64,000 nt of DNA, taken from Pseudobacter ginsenosidimutans (lineage in GTDB: Bacteria; Bacteroidota; Bacteroidia; Chitinophagales; Chitinophagaceae). The notes beneath the pieces were generated by a model. That model saw nothing but the letters and a program-made list of their open reading frames with translations. It did no database searches and was not told where the DNA came from. The DNA is taken from assembly GCF_007970185.1 (NCBI RefSeq), contig NZ_CP042431.1, forward strand, positions 4,588,001 to 4,652,000, read 5' to 3'. A program made the position numbers and the translations under genes. Of this stretch, positions 1-9,501 are shown one piece after another. The stretch's first letter is position 1. Each line of letters begins with the position of its first letter.

Positions 1-549
1 GTCGAATACCCTGGTGCGGAAACTCTTGTAACCTGTTTGCCTTCCTTCCCAGAAAGGTGAGTTCACGCTGAGTGCATAAATATGCGGCAGGAAATAGCGG
101 GTGGAATTGGCGATATGATTGGCCATTTCGCGGCTCTCCATGCCAACATGCACATGCAGCCCGAATATGAGGTTGCTGCGTGCAGCTTCCTGTAGTTCAT
201 TCACAAGCTCACTGTAACGGACATGATCTGTGATGAGCTGGCTTTCCCAATGACTGAAGGGATGCGTTCCTGCGGCGCCGATATGATAACCGAGGTCACC
301 GGCAATACCGGCAATGGTGTTACGCAATTGGGCTACATCTTTATAGGCTTCATCCACGTTGGCGCAGATATCGGTCCCTACTTCTACTACGGCCTGGTGC
401 ATCTCGGCTTTCACCTTGTCTTTGATCACCTTCTGACCTTCTGTTACGATCTTCTGCTCATGGCTCTTCAATTCGCGCGTAACAGGGTCGATGACCATGT
501 ACTCTTCTTCGATGCCAAGGGTAAACTGGTTGTATGAAATATTTGACAT
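1..549 (-). CDS. Carboxylate-amine ligase, YbdK/GCS2 family (3' part cut by window edge)
   Basis: Reading from the ATG at 547-549 towards base 1 gives 183 residues with no stop, so the C-terminal half lies outside the window. The N-terminus carries the family signature [12 protein letters not shown], followed by [20 protein letters not shown] and FGLHVHVGM, as in glutamate-cysteine ligase family 2 (YbdK-type) enzymes. These join an amine to a carboxylate using ATP; YbdK itself has only weak glutamate-cysteine ligase activity, so the substrate here is open. The gene starts 4 bp after the stop of the ATP-grasp gene at 554, so the two are very probably co-transcribed and translationally linked. 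Cytoplasmic; no signal peptide. Confidence 0.85.
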   Translation of the reverse strand, partial: MSNISYNQFTLGIEEEYMVIDPVTRELKSHEQKIVTEGQKVIKDKVKAEMHQAVVEVGTDICANVDEAYKDVAQLRNTIAGIAGDLGYHIGAAGTHPFSHWESQLITDHVRYSELVNELQEAARSNLIFGLHVHVGMESREMANHIANSTRYFLPHIYALSVNSPFWEGRQTGYKSFRTRVFD

Positions 550-553
550 GTGG

Positions 554-1510
554 CTAATGTGATAATAACTGTTTCGTTACACTTCTTTTCAGGTATTCCC
601 CCCAGGTGAGATTGTCCCTGTGTGGCTGATGTGCCAATGCTCTTTCGATGGCATAGGTGGCGGCTGTTTCCACTACCCAGTTGAAATTTTCTTCTCCTAC
701 ACTCGGAAGGTCTGCGTCCGGTGCGGGATTGCAGAAGTCGATCGCATAGGGGATACCGTCTCTCACAGCCAGTTCAACGGTATTGAAATCATATCCGAGG
801 AATTGATTGAGGCGAAGCACGATGTCTTCCATCAGTTGTAAACGTTCTGCTGAAGGAGTAAAGTTATGAGTATATCTTAAATGATGCGGATTTCTTGGTT
901 CATATCCCATGATGCGAACATATTTTCCTCCGATGCAATAACAACGGTAATACTCTTCGAAAATTATCTCTTCCTGCAACAGCATCACCAGTTGCCCGGT
1001 TTCTTTGTGCTTCTGGAAGAAATCATCCATGTCGTGCAATTTGTATACGTTCTTCCAGCCGCCGCCTGCAAAGGGTTTCATGTAAGCGGGAAAGCCCACA
1101 TAATCAAAGATGCCTTTCCAGTCCATCGGGTAGACGAGGTTGCTGAAACTTTCATTGCTGGTATCCGGAGGCAGCTCATGGGAGGGGAGGATCACTGTTT
1201 TGGGAACAGGCACTCCGATTTTCACTGCAAGACAATTATTGAAGAATTTTTCATCGGCGCTCCACCAGAAAGGATTGTTGATTACGGCTGTGCCGCAGAT
1301 GGCGGCATTCTTGAGAAAGGCGCGGTAGAAAGGAACATCCTGCGAGATACGGTCCACAATCACCGTGTATTCATCGGCGGCACCCTGAACCACTTTATCT
1401 ATCAGCACTGGTTCGGCCATGATACCATCCACCTGCCGTTTGTTCACCTCCTCGATAAAAGCCATGGGGAATGATCTTTCTTTACCGAAAAGTATCCCGA
1501 TCTTTTTCAT
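554..1510 (-). CDS. ATP-grasp domain protein (putative peptide/amide ligase)
   Basis: A cytoplasmic protein of 318 residues. The N-terminus [15 protein letters not shown] resembles a pre-ATP-grasp fold. ATP-grasp features are a lysine and glycine-rich loop ([17 protein letters not shown], about residues 140-158), LLQEEI, where the adenine would bind, and the acidic metal-binding stretch [12 protein letters not shown] near residue 265. ATP-grasp enzymes activate a carboxylate as an acyl-phosphate and couple it to an amine or thiol. The start at ATG 1510 is the only sensible one. It lies directly upstream of the GCS2-type ligase and diverges from an esterase gene at 1608, suggesting a small biosynthetic or modification module. 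The substrate is not predictable from sequence. Confidence 0.8.
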   Translation of the reverse strand: MKKIGILFGKERSFPMAFIEEVNKRQVDGIMAEPVLIDKVVQGAADEYTVIVDRISQDVPFYRAFLKNAAICGTAVINNPFWWSADEKFFNNCLAVKIGVPVPKTVILPSHELPPDTSNESFSNLVYPMDWKGIFDYVGFPAYMKPFAGGGWKNVYKLHDMDDFFQKHKETGQLVMLLQEEIIFEEYYRCYCIGGKYVRIMGYEPRNPHHLRYTHNFTPSAERLQLMEDIVLRLNQFLGYDFNTVELAVRDGIPYAIDFCNPAPDADLPSVGEENFNWVVETAATYAIERALAHQPHRDNLTWGEYLKRSVTKQLLSH

Positions 1511-1592
1511 AAGCGCTGGGTTTAAAAAATGAAAAGGGCAGAGTGGTAACCAAATTTATCGGAACCGGGGCATAAAAACAAATCGGAATGCC

Positions 1593-1600
1593 TATTTTTG
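1593..1600 (+). promoter_or_regulatory. Putative -7 element of the esterase gene
   Basis: TATTTTTG fits the Bacteroidota -7 consensus TAnnTTTG exactly and ends 7 bp before the ATG at 1608, so the mRNA would be nearly leaderless. No convincing -33 TTTG is seen. Confidence 0.4.
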
Positions 1601-1607
1601 ACGCGTT

Positions 1608-2423
1608 ATGGATACAGCTATCAGTACCGGGGTGATGGTAGAAACGGTTACATTACCATCAGATGTCCTGGAAAGAACGGTTAAGGTCAATTGCTACATT
1701 CCCCCTGTTCCCGCAGCACAAGCATCAGTGCCAGTGCTGTTCCTGAATGACGGGCAGGATATGGAGGCTATCGGTCTGGAAAAGATCCTTCATGAACTTT
1801 TTTCCGGCAACCAGGTAAGGCCCATCATGGTAGTAGCCATCCACTGTGGCGAAGACCGTATCAACGAATACGGCATGATCCATTCAGTCGACTTCAAGGG
1901 ACGCGGCGCCAAAGCCGCTTTGTACCAGCAATTCATTCTCGAAGAATTACTCCCATATTGTTGCTACCGCTACCCGATGATGGTGCGCGGAGAAAAATCC
2001 TTTGCAGGTTTCTCCCTCGGCGGACTCAGTGCACTGGACCTCGTGTGGAACAATCCACGCGTGTTCAGCACAGCCGGCGTTTTCTCCGGATCACTCTGGT
2101 GGAGAAGCAAAGACAAAACAGAAAAAGATTATAATCAATACCGCGACCGCCTCATGCATCGCCAGATCCGTGAAGGCGTATATCATCCCGGACAACGTTT
2201 CTTCTTCGAAGTAGGAGAGCAGGATGAAAAGGAAGACAGGAACAAGAATGGCGTGATCGATACCATCGATGATACTATCGACTGCATGCGCGAATTGTAT
2301 TACAAAGGATACCTGGAAGGAAAGGATCTGAAATACCTTCAGTTGCCTGATGGCAGGCACGATGTGGAAACCTGGGCCAAGGCAATGCCTGTGTTCCTCA
2401 AATGGGCATGGCCGGCGTATTGA
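1608..2423 (+). CDS. Alpha/beta-hydrolase, esterase family (enterochelin-esterase-like)
   Basis: The product has 271 residues and no signal peptide. It has the esterase-D/enterochelin-esterase layout: VPVLFLNDGQD near residue 40, the nucleophile elbow GFSLGG with Ser136, and a likely catalytic histidine in GRHDVETW (His251); an acidic member of the triad probably lies in EVGEQDEKEDRN. The family hydrolyses esters, and some relatives act on acyl-glutathione or siderophore esters. It is divergent from the ATP-grasp/GCS2 pair (97 bp between starts) and ends 4 bp from the convergent stop of the next gene. Neighbourhood suggests that it acts on the product of those ligases, which is inference only. 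Confidence 0.8.
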   Translation: MDTAISTGVMVETVTLPSDVLERTVKVNCYIPPVPAAQASVPVLFLNDGQDMEAIGLEKILHELFSGNQVRPIMVVAIHCGEDRINEYGMIHSVDFKGRGAKAALYQQFILEELLPYCCYRYPMMVRGEKSFAGFSLGGLSALDLVWNNPRVFSTAGVFSGSLWWRSKDKTEKDYNQYRDRLMHRQIREGVYHPGQRFFFEVGEQDEKEDRNKNGVIDTIDDTIDCMRELYYKGYLEGKDLKYLQLPDGRHDVETWAKAMPVFLKWAWPAY

Positions 2424-2427
2424 TGAT

Positions 2428-3615
2428 TTACTGAACAAGCTGCTGCCATTGCAGCTTCTTACCATCTTCATTTTGTATCTGAATGGTGTATTGTCCGGCT
2501 TTCAGCGACAATGCGCGTTGCTCCTTTCTGTTCCGCATCAGGATGATGTCAACCGGCACTGCCGTATCGATATCTTCTCCTGCAGGCCAGGCAAAAACCA
2601 ATACAGGATAACCGATAGTAAGTTTTTTGGCTGGAGGGTGAAATGCAATCCTGCCGGGCATCAGGTTGAATAACCAGGATGGTCTGTCGTGGAGATAAGA
2701 GGTTTGCGGATGGAACAGCCTGATATCGTACAAATGATCTCCTGTAATGCCATTGTAGGTTTCCCCTTTTTCATTCACAAGCACAGCAGGCCAGGCAGCC
2801 TGTATATGACGATAATCCGCTGCTTCGAAGAAGGGCGCTGAATGTTCCGTCAGCGCATCCTGGTTGATGGTGAGCGGATCTGTTCCTGTGATCTTTTTCA
2901 AATGCCCGGCCATGGCCATCCGTTGCTGCTGGTCCTCTTTTTCCTCAACATGACCATAACCACAATGGATAAGGTATTTGCCTGGATGTTTTTCCATGAA
3001 GGCTGCGATATTCTTTGCCTGCCCCAATTCCCTGTCGTATTCCTCATCGGTGTACTCGTAATCAAAAATGATAAAGCCCAGCTGTAATGCTTCGCGAATG
3101 AGATTGCCGAACTGCGGCTCCTGCGTATAATAACCAGTGGAGCCCACCGGATAACCGCGGCGGTTCAGGGCAGTATCCAATCCGAAGAGGGCTTCCAGTC
3201 CAAGATAACGATAGCCTTTTTCATACAGGCCGCGCAGCAGGCTGGTGGTGAAAATCCTGTGCAGGGGCTGGTAATGGGCTTCATTGATGATGATGATATT
3301 TTCGTTGGCCGCACGTTCAATGATATACTGCTTTGCCTCAACCGGTTTGTATTGCGCCAGTTTTGATTGTTGATCCAGCCACAAACCCCTTGGCATCTTC
3401 ATCGCTTTGAACTGGGAATCCGCCAGCGATAGACTCTCTTCGTATTCACCAATGAAAGAGAATTCCCAGGATGCTGTCTGCTCTTTCCAGGAGTTAGAAT
3501 CCAGTTGGAGATTTTCTATGATCCTTTTGGGAAAAGAATACCCGGCCGAGGTTTGTGCATGCAGCACAGGGGCGGGGATACAGAAGAGTATCAGTAAAAA
3601 ACAGTTCAGTTTCAT
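2428..3615 (-). CDS. Secreted ChaN/erythromycin-esterase-like superfamily protein
   Basis: The start chosen is ATG 3615 (395 residues), because it gives a clean signal peptide MKLNCFLLILFCIPAPVLHA; an upstream in-frame extension to 3678 looks spurious. After cleavage the protein shows the pattern of the EreA/ChaN/TIKI fold: an INEAHYQPLHR segment at residues 110-120 (Glu112, His114, His119, Arg120), YLGLEAL, FDYEYTDEEYDRELGQA and HCGYGHVEE. In the superfamily, such His and Glu residues line a catalytic or haem-binding pocket. Likely periplasmic or lipid-free exported; substrate unknown. The C-terminal 80 residues look like a beta-rich appendage. Confidence 0.65.
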   Translation of the reverse strand: MKLNCFLLILFCIPAPVLHAQTSAGYSFPKRIIENLQLDSNSWKEQTASWEFSFIGEYEESLSLADSQFKAMKMPRGLWLDQQSKLAQYKPVEAKQYIIERAANENIIIINEAHYQPLHRIFTTSLLRGLYEKGYRYLGLEALFGLDTALNRRGYPVGSTGYYTQEPQFGNLIREALQLGFIIFDYEYTDEEYDRELGQAKNIAAFMEKHPGKYLIHCGYGHVEEKEDQQQRMAMAGHLKKITGTDPLTINQDALTEHSAPFFEAADYRHIQAAWPAVLVNEKGETYNGITGDHLYDIRLFHPQTSYLHDRPSWLFNLMPGRIAFHPPAKKLTIGYPVLVFAWPAGEDIDTAVPVDIILMRNRKEQRALSLKAGQYTIQIQNEDGKKLQWQQLVQ

Positions 3616-3666
3616 GGCGGCTTGATTGAATGCGTCAACAAATAAAGCCTTTTCTGTCAATAAAAC

Positions 3667-3698
3667 AAAGGCCGCCACCTCCCCAGGTGACGGCCTTT
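3667..3698 (-). terminator. Rho-independent terminator of the RND efflux operon
   Basis: A strong hairpin with a 7-bp outer stem AAAGGCC/GGCCTTT continuing into a near-perfect inner stem around CACCT-CCCC-AGGTG. On the minus strand it is followed by TTTGTTTTA, fitting the end of the efflux operon whose last stop is at 3772. T-rich sequence also flanks it on the plus strand. Confidence 0.7.
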
Positions 3699-3771
3699 TC
3701 TTATAACCCCAAACAACAACCGATATTTTGCCATGCCGGTTGTGTACAGCCTTGCTGAAACAATTCCTTTC

Positions 3772-6700
3772 TTACACTACATGCACAGGGGTGAAACCAT
3801 CTTCGGTTTCGGTGGGCACATAGTCTTCAGTCATTAATTCTTCTATCGATTTTTGTTGTTTCCTTTTCTTTCTTCTCCTGTTTCCCCAATGGTCGAAGAT
3901 GGCGTAGATCACAGGTACAATGATCAGTGTCAGGAAGAGCGAGCTGATCAAACCGCCGATGATCACCCATGCCAGACCATTCTTCCATTCGGCGCCGGGG
4001 CCGGAAGCGATCGCAATCGGCAACATACCGAATACCATCGCGATGGTGGTCATCAGGATCGGGCGCAACCTTGCATGGTTGGCCTGGATCAATGCATTGA
4101 AGGTATCTTCACCGGCCTGTTTCCTGTGGTTGGCGAAGTCCACGATCATGATCGCGTTCTTACACACCAGACCGATCAGCATGATCACACCCAGGATGGT
4201 GAAGATGTTAAGTGAGTTATTGGTCAATCCCAGTGCCAGCAGGGCTCCGATAAAGGAGAGCGGCACAGAGAACAATACCACGAATGGCGTTACAAAACTA
4301 TCGTACAAGGTTACCATCACCAGGTAAACCAGCAGGATAGCGGCCAGTAGCGCTACACCGAGCGTACCGAAACCTTCACTCTGGTTTTCCATATCGCCAC
4401 CCCAGATCCAGTTCACACCAGTTGGCTTGCGGATCTGCTCGAAGGCTTTCTGCCATTCAGATGCGATGGTTCCGCTCGGGCGGCCCACGGTCTGACCCTG
4501 AACTGTAACCGAAGGGCTCTTGTCGCGGCGCTCCAGCTGACTGGGGCCTGATGATTCCGTGATGGTGGCGAACTGCGATAGCTTGATCGATTGTCCTTTA
4601 TCGTTAGTGAACTCCAGGTTGCGCACATCATCGATGCTGCTGCGGTTGAAAGCTCCGTAACGGATATTGATATCGTACTCGTATTCACCGGCGCGGTATT
4701 TACCATCGGTATTACCGTTGAAGGCTGTTTGCATGGTAAGACCTACGGTTTGTAAGGTCAGTCCTAGACTGGCCATCTTATCGCGGTCCACCTGCACATT
4801 GATCTCGGGGTTTCCGGATTCAACGGTAAGCTTGATCTCGGTAGCTCCCCTGATCTTTTTCAGTTCGGCCATGGCCGCGTTGGCGAATACCATTGCACTG
4901 TCAAGATCAGAGCCGGTCACTACCAGCGCAAGTGGCGCCTGGTCTGCTGTTCCCAGCATACCGATCGGTGTGGTCTTGATCTTTGCGCCTACCAGTACCT
5001 GCTGCAATTCCCTTTTCACTTTGGCGGCATATACATAAGAGTCGTCTGTCCTGAGTTGTTTGGGAACGAGCTTTACCAGCACTTCCGATTTATAGGGTGT
5101 GGATTGAGATGCACCCAATCCTTCGCTGGTCTGCCCAACGGTAGTGATGAGGTCTACCACTTCCATTTTATTGCGCAGGAATTTTTCAGCTTTCTGCGTC
5201 ATCTGGTTGGTCTGCTCGATGGCGGCATCCTTCGGCATTTCGATCTGCACTAAAAATTCACCACGATCACTCTTCGCAAAGAACTCACCACCGATGAAGC
5301 CACCGCCAACCATGTAAAGCGATCCCACAAAGAGCACCAGTACCAGGGCCAGCGTAACACGTTTGTGGTGCAGGCTCCATTTGAGGATATTGGTGATCCA
5401 GTGTGTGAAAGAGGTCAATCCTTTTTCAAAACGAAGGATGATCTTTCCGAAAATATTCTTGCCTGTAATATGTTCCAGTTTACCGAACCTCGAGCTCAGC
5501 CAGGGTACAATGGTGAACGAAGAGAGGAGCGATAACATGGTGGAGATGATCACCACCACACAGAACTGTTTGATGATATTGGAAACAAGACCTGTGCTCA
5601 ATGCGATCGGCAGGAACACTACTACAATCACAAGTGTGATGGCAGTTACGGTAAAGCCGATCTCTTTCGTGCCTTCATAAGCGGCACGCACACGGTTCTT
5701 GCCCATCTCCATGTGCCGGTAGATATTTTCCAGTACCACGATGGCGTCATCCACCAGGATACCAACCACGAGAGAAAGGCCCAGCAGGCTCATCAGGTTG
5801 AGTGTGTATCCGAACAGCGCCATACCAATGAAAGTAGCAATGAGTGATGCAGGGATACTCACCATCACAATGATCGCGTTCCTCAGACTGTGCAGGAAGA
5901 ACAGCATCACGAATGCCACCAGCAGTACCGCGATCAGCAGGTCATGCACCACCGAGTCAGCTGCTTCGAGTGTGAACACGGAGCTGTCGTTCGCGATGGC
6001 CAGTTTCAGACCCACTGCCGCATAATCCTTCTCCAGTTGTGCGATCTGTTTTTGTACGCCTTCAGATACCGCCACCGCGTTGGCATCGGACTGTTTGATG
6101 ATCTGGATGGCGATAGAGTTCTCCTGGTTCACGCGGCTGATCTTTTCCACTTCCTTTTGCGAATCCTGTACATCCGCCACATCTCCCAGTCTTACCTGGA
6201 TGCCATTATTGGAAGTGAGCACCAGGTTGCGTAATTCTTCGATGGTCTTGTATTTTCCTGATAATCTTACCAGGATACTTTGCTCCCGCGTTTGTACATT
6301 ACCGGTAGGGAAGTCGAGGTTGGAGCCGAGGATCATCTGTTGCGCCTGTGGCACGGAAATGCCATAACCTTTCAGTTTGTCCGCATCCAGGCTCACCTGG
6401 ATCTCTCTTTCCTGTCCACCGATCAGGTTTACCTGCGCAACACCTTCCAGCCTCGACAAAACAGGACTTACCCTTTTATCGATGAGATCGAAGAACTCTT
6501 TCTCGTCCATATTGGCCGAAGAGGAAAGTGTTACAACAGGAAGATCATCGAGCGAAAATTTATTCAGAGAAGGAGGATCGATATCATCCGGAAGGTCTTT
6601 CAGGATGGCGTTGATCTTCCTTTGTGCGTCGTTGAGTGCATAATCCGCGTCTGCTGTTGATTGCAGCTGGATAGTAACAAGCGATACGCTTTCGAGCGAT

Positions 6701-6948
6701 TTTGATTCCAGTTTCTTGATATTCTCCAGCGATGCTACCGCATCTTCCACTTTTTTGGTTACCGTATTCTCAACCTCACCAGGCGAAGCGCCGGGGTAGG
6801 TGGTAACGATGGTGATCGCTTTGGTATCGAACTTCGGGATCAGTTCGTAACCAAGCAAGGAATAGCTGAACAACCCACCCAGCGTGAGTATCGTGAACAA
6901 CACGATCACGAGGGATGGACGTTTGATTGATATTTCTGCCAGTTTCAT
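3772..6948 (-). CDS. RND multidrug efflux permease, HAE1/AcrB type
   Basis: An inner-membrane proton antiporter of 1058 residues, the usual length for AcrB-type pumps. It has the typical N-terminus (IKRPSLVIVLFTILTL as TM1, then GYELIPKFD), the periplasmic porter motif YPGASPGEVE, and the TM4 proton-relay pair Asp400-Asp401 in GILVDDAIVVLENIY; a paired acidic site with LENI is typical of HAE1 pumps rather than CusA pumps. Last gene of a four-gene minus-strand operon (tetR, outer-membrane factor, adaptor, permease), 36 bp after the adaptor stop. With the adaptor and TolC-like channel it should export drugs, bile-like amphiphiles or lipids; substrate range cannot be read from sequence. Confidence 0.93.
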   Translation of the reverse strand: MKLAEISIKRPSLVIVLFTILTLGGLFSYSLLGYELIPKFDTKAITIVTTYPGASPGEVENTVTKKVEDAVASLENIKKLESKSLESVSLVTIQLQSTADADYALNDAQRKINAILKDLPDDIDPPSLNKFSLDDLPVVTLSSSANMDEKEFFDLIDKRVSPVLSRLEGVAQVNLIGGQEREIQVSLDADKLKGYGISVPQAQQMILGSNLDFPTGNVQTREQSILVRLSGKYKTIEELRNLVLTSNNGIQVRLGDVADVQDSQKEVEKISRVNQENSIAIQIIKQSDANAVAVSEGVQKQIAQLEKDYAAVGLKLAIANDSSVFTLEAADSVVHDLLIAVLLVAFVMLFFLHSLRNAIIVMVSIPASLIATFIGMALFGYTLNLMSLLGLSLVVGILVDDAIVVLENIYRHMEMGKNRVRAAYEGTKEIGFTVTAITLVIVVVFLPIALSTGLVSNIIKQFCVVVIISTMLSLLSSFTIVPWLSSRFGKLEHITGKNIFGKIILRFEKGLTSFTHWITNILKWSLHHKRVTLALVLVLFVGSLYMVGGGFIGGEFFAKSDRGEFLVQIEMPKDAAIEQTNQMTQKAEKFLRNKMEVVDLITTVGQTSEGLGASQSTPYKSEVLVKLVPKQLRTDDSYVYAAKVKRELQQVLVGAKIKTTPIGMLGTADQAPLALVVTGSDLDSAMVFANAAMAELKKIRGATEIKLTVESGNPEINVQVDRDKMASLGLTLQTVGLTMQTAFNGNTDGKYRAGEYEYDINIRYGAFNRSSIDDVRNLEFTNDKGQSIKLSQFATITESSGPSQLERRDKSPSVTVQGQTVGRPSGTIASEWQKAFEQIRKPTGVNWIWGGDMENQSEGFGTLGVALLAAILLVYLVMVTLYDSFVTPFVVLFSVPLSFIGALLALGLTNNSLNIFTILGVIMLIGLVCKNAIMIVDFANHRKQAGEDTFNALIQANHARLRPILMTTIAMVFGMLPIAIASGPGAEWKNGLAWVIIGGLISSLFLTLIIVPVIYAIFDHWGNRRRKKRKQQKSIEELMTEDYVPTETEDGFTPVHVV

Positions 6949-6984
6949 GTAATAATGATTAAGTCTGCAACAATGGGTACCGGT

Positions 6985-8052
6985 CTATTTGATCACACTG
7001 ACCTTAGTGCCATCTGCCAGATTGATCTGGCCGCTGGTGATCACCTGGTCACCTTCCTGTAATCCGTCGAGCACTTCCACCTGGTTGCCGAATACACGGC
7101 CCGCTGTTACTTTTTTCAATTTGGCTGTGCCATTTTCTGCAATGAAGATCTCACCGCTGCTCACGCTGCCCACGAATGCTGTGCGTGGTACGATGATGGT
7201 GGCAGCCTGGTCAGGGAAATCAAATACGGCTGTGCCGTACATACCTGCTTTCAATTGCTGGCCGGGATTGTTGGCGATGGTGATCTCAACCGGGAAGTTG
7301 AGACTGGCATCTGCCTTTGGAGCAATGAAAGTGATATTGCCTTTGAACGCTGTTCCGGGGAATACACTGGCTTTCACATTCACTTCCCTGCCTGTTTTCA
7401 GATTGGCTACCTGTGCTTCGTTAACTGTCACCATCAGTTTGAGCGTGCTTACATTAACGATATCGAAGAGCTTGGTTCCGGCAGCCACTACTGAACCGGG
7501 CTCGATATATTTTGCATTCACGATCCCATTGATACTGGCGCGGATGCTGGCATCACCGAGGTTGATCCTGCTGGCGTCCAGCTTTGCCCTGGCATTGCTG
7601 AGTTGCAGCTTGGCCTGGTCCAGTTGCTGTTGTGTTACACCACCTGTTTTGAAGGCATTGCTGTACCGGTCAAAATCGGTTACTGCTGTCTGATATGCTG
7701 CTTCTGCGCTGGACAGGTCTACATTGAGCTGATCAACACGGATGGTGGCCAGCACCTGTCCTTTGGAAACATGGCTTCCTTCTTTCACAAGTACATTCAC
7801 AACACGACCTGCTTTTTCAGCAGAGAAGCTGAGCTCCTGAGAAGGCGCGAAATTGCCGTTTGCGATCACGTCCAGTTCGGGAGCAGATTTAACAACGGGG
7901 CTCACGCGTATTGCTACAGTAGCATTCGTTTGCGCCACCACGGCAGTTTTCTCTTCCGATTTCTGTTTGTTCTTCTTCAGTACACTTGCGATCAGAAAGA
8001 GGGAACCGCCGATCAGCACTACCGCCAGGAGTATGCGAGTTATCTTTTTCAT
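6985..8052 (-). CDS. RND efflux periplasmic adaptor (membrane fusion protein)
   Basis: The 355-residue sequence starts with a single N-terminal membrane anchor or uncleaved signal (MKKITRILLAVVLIGGSLFLIASVL). Then come the split lipoyl halves (GRVVNVLVKEGSHVSKGQVLATI and SIRASINGIVNAKYIEPGSVV), an alpha-hairpin between them (residues about 110-165), a beta-barrel domain and a membrane-proximal domain ending in VITSGQINLADGTKVSV. This is the HlyD/AcrA order. It bridges the inner-membrane pump (3772-6948) and the TolC-like channel (8059-9447). Its ATG at 8052 lies only 6 bp from the channel gene stop, indicating tight co-expression. Confidence 0.92.
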   Translation of the reverse strand: MKKITRILLAVVLIGGSLFLIASVLKKNKQKSEEKTAVVAQTNATVAIRVSPVVKSAPELDVIANGNFAPSQELSFSAEKAGRVVNVLVKEGSHVSKGQVLATIRVDQLNVDLSSAEAAYQTAVTDFDRYSNAFKTGGVTQQQLDQAKLQLSNARAKLDASRINLGDASIRASINGIVNAKYIEPGSVVAAGTKLFDIVNVSTLKLMVTVNEAQVANLKTGREVNVKASVFPGTAFKGNITFIAPKADASLNFPVEITIANNPGQQLKAGMYGTAVFDFPDQAATIIVPRTAFVGSVSSGEIFIAENGTAKLKKVTAGRVFGNQVEVLDGLQEGDQVITSGQINLADGTKVSVIK

Positions 8053-8058
8053 ATTCTG

Positions 8059-9447
8059 TTAGTTTAAGAGTGATTTTAAATTTCCCTGCGATTTGATCAG
8101 TTGTATTTCCGCGAGGCGGTAGTCCAGCAGGGCGGATGAATAATTATTTTGAGCTGTAGTAAGACTGTTCTCCGCATCCAGTAAGTCTGTAAGCGGCGCC
8201 AGTCCCTGGTTATAGTTGTTGCGTGTATTATCGTATACTTCCCGGGCGAGCTCCACATTCTCTTTCTGATTGTTCAGTGTGATGATGCTGTTGGAGATCT
8301 GCGTCCTCGCATTTTCGAATGCGAGGTTCAGGCTGAGCTCGGTGTTCTTCAGGTCTTCCTGTACTTTCCGGATATCAACGTCCGCCTGTCTTACGCGTGA
8401 ACGTGTTGCGAAGCCGTTGAAGATGGGGATCTTCAGGTTGAGACCGATTGATGCATAATCGAACCAGTTCACGGCAGGCTTGCCGGTACCGATCGGGAAT
8501 TTATTACCCAGTCCCTGGTAACCGTAGTTGCCATTGAGGCTGAGGGTGGGATAGTACTCCGCTTTCACAGCGTCTTTCTGAAAGTTGAGCAGCACTTCCT
8601 GCTTTTTGAGCAGTTGATAATCCGTGAGCTTCGTCACATCCGGATTTGATGCAGCCAACTGGAACGAAGGTTCGATATTATCGAATGCGGCGGCAGGAAT
8701 ATCAATTGGCGTGGCGATATTCATACCCATATAAAACTTCAATGTGTTCTCCTGGATCTGAACGGCGTTCAGGATCTGCTGGCGTTGCGCCTGCAGGTTG
8801 GAGATGTTCACACGGGTTCTGTCCAGATCGATCTTCTTGGCCAGTCCATTTTTATATTGACCTTCTATCACTTCCTTCACACGCGTGGTAGTAGCGATAT
8901 TACTGTCTATCACCACCAGTTTCTGGCGTTGAACCAGTACCTGGTAGTAATTGCTGGCCACCTGTTCGATGGTTTGTTCATCGGTGAGCGTGCTGAGGAT
9001 CTTGTAATACTCCTGTGTGGTCTTTGCTGCTTTCAGCCCGGTGAATACGCTCTGGTCGAAAAGATTTTGTTGTAAAGAGATGGCAGCGCTGCTGCTCCAT
9101 TTCTGTCCGAATGGGATCAGCAGTGTAGTGCCCGGTTGTCCTGCCAGTTCGCCGGGAACAGCGCTCAGCTGAAGAATGGGATTGTAGGAAAGGCTGCCTG
9201 ATCCGGTAACGGTGGGAAGCGCGCGGCTTCTCACTTCTGCGATCTGGTGCCCGCTGTTCTCTTCATCGAGCTTTGCTTTCTTTACATTGGATTTGTGCTC
9301 CAAAGCAAACTCCAGTGCGTTCTTCAGGGTAAAGGGAGAGGGGAGCTGCGACTGCGTTTGAGCCTGCAGAACAGGTGCAAGACCTGTCAGCAATAGCAAC
9401 ACAAAGGCTGCTCTCCGGAAATGAATCATTTTCGGTTTCATGTTCAT
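8059..9447 (-). CDS. TolC-family outer-membrane efflux channel
   Basis: The start is taken at ATG 9447; ATG 9441 is equally possible, and the open frame to 9489 begins with residues that do not fit a secreted protein. The chosen form has 462 residues with a signal peptide (RRAAFVLLLLTGLAPVLQAQ). It holds two repeats of the OEP fold, with long heptad-rich helices (for example EENSGHQIAEVRSRALPT and DIRKVQEDLKNTELSLN), and the C-terminal pattern NYSSALLDYRLAEIQLIKSQG seen in TolC relatives. It forms the outer-membrane exit duct of the RND pump. It follows the tetR gene by 54 bp, in the same operon. Confidence 0.9.
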   Translation of the reverse strand: MNMKPKMIHFRRAAFVLLLLTGLAPVLQAQTQSQLPSPFTLKNALEFALEHKSNVKKAKLDEENSGHQIAEVRSRALPTVTGSGSLSYNPILQLSAVPGELAGQPGTTLLIPFGQKWSSSAAISLQQNLFDQSVFTGLKAAKTTQEYYKILSTLTDEQTIEQVASNYYQVLVQRQKLVVIDSNIATTTRVKEVIEGQYKNGLAKKIDLDRTRVNISNLQAQRQQILNAVQIQENTLKFYMGMNIATPIDIPAAAFDNIEPSFQLAASNPDVTKLTDYQLLKKQEVLLNFQKDAVKAEYYPTLSLNGNYGYQGLGNKFPIGTGKPAVNWFDYASIGLNLKIPIFNGFATRSRVRQADVDIRKVQEDLKNTELSLNLAFENARTQISNSIITLNNQKENVELAREVYDNTRNNYNQGLAPLTDLLDAENSLTTAQNNYSSALLDYRLAEIQLIKSQGNLKSLLN

Positions 9448-9501
9448 GATTGTTGTATGAAATAATTCCTGCCTTATGGCATCAAGCAAGCAATCGGGAT
9501 A

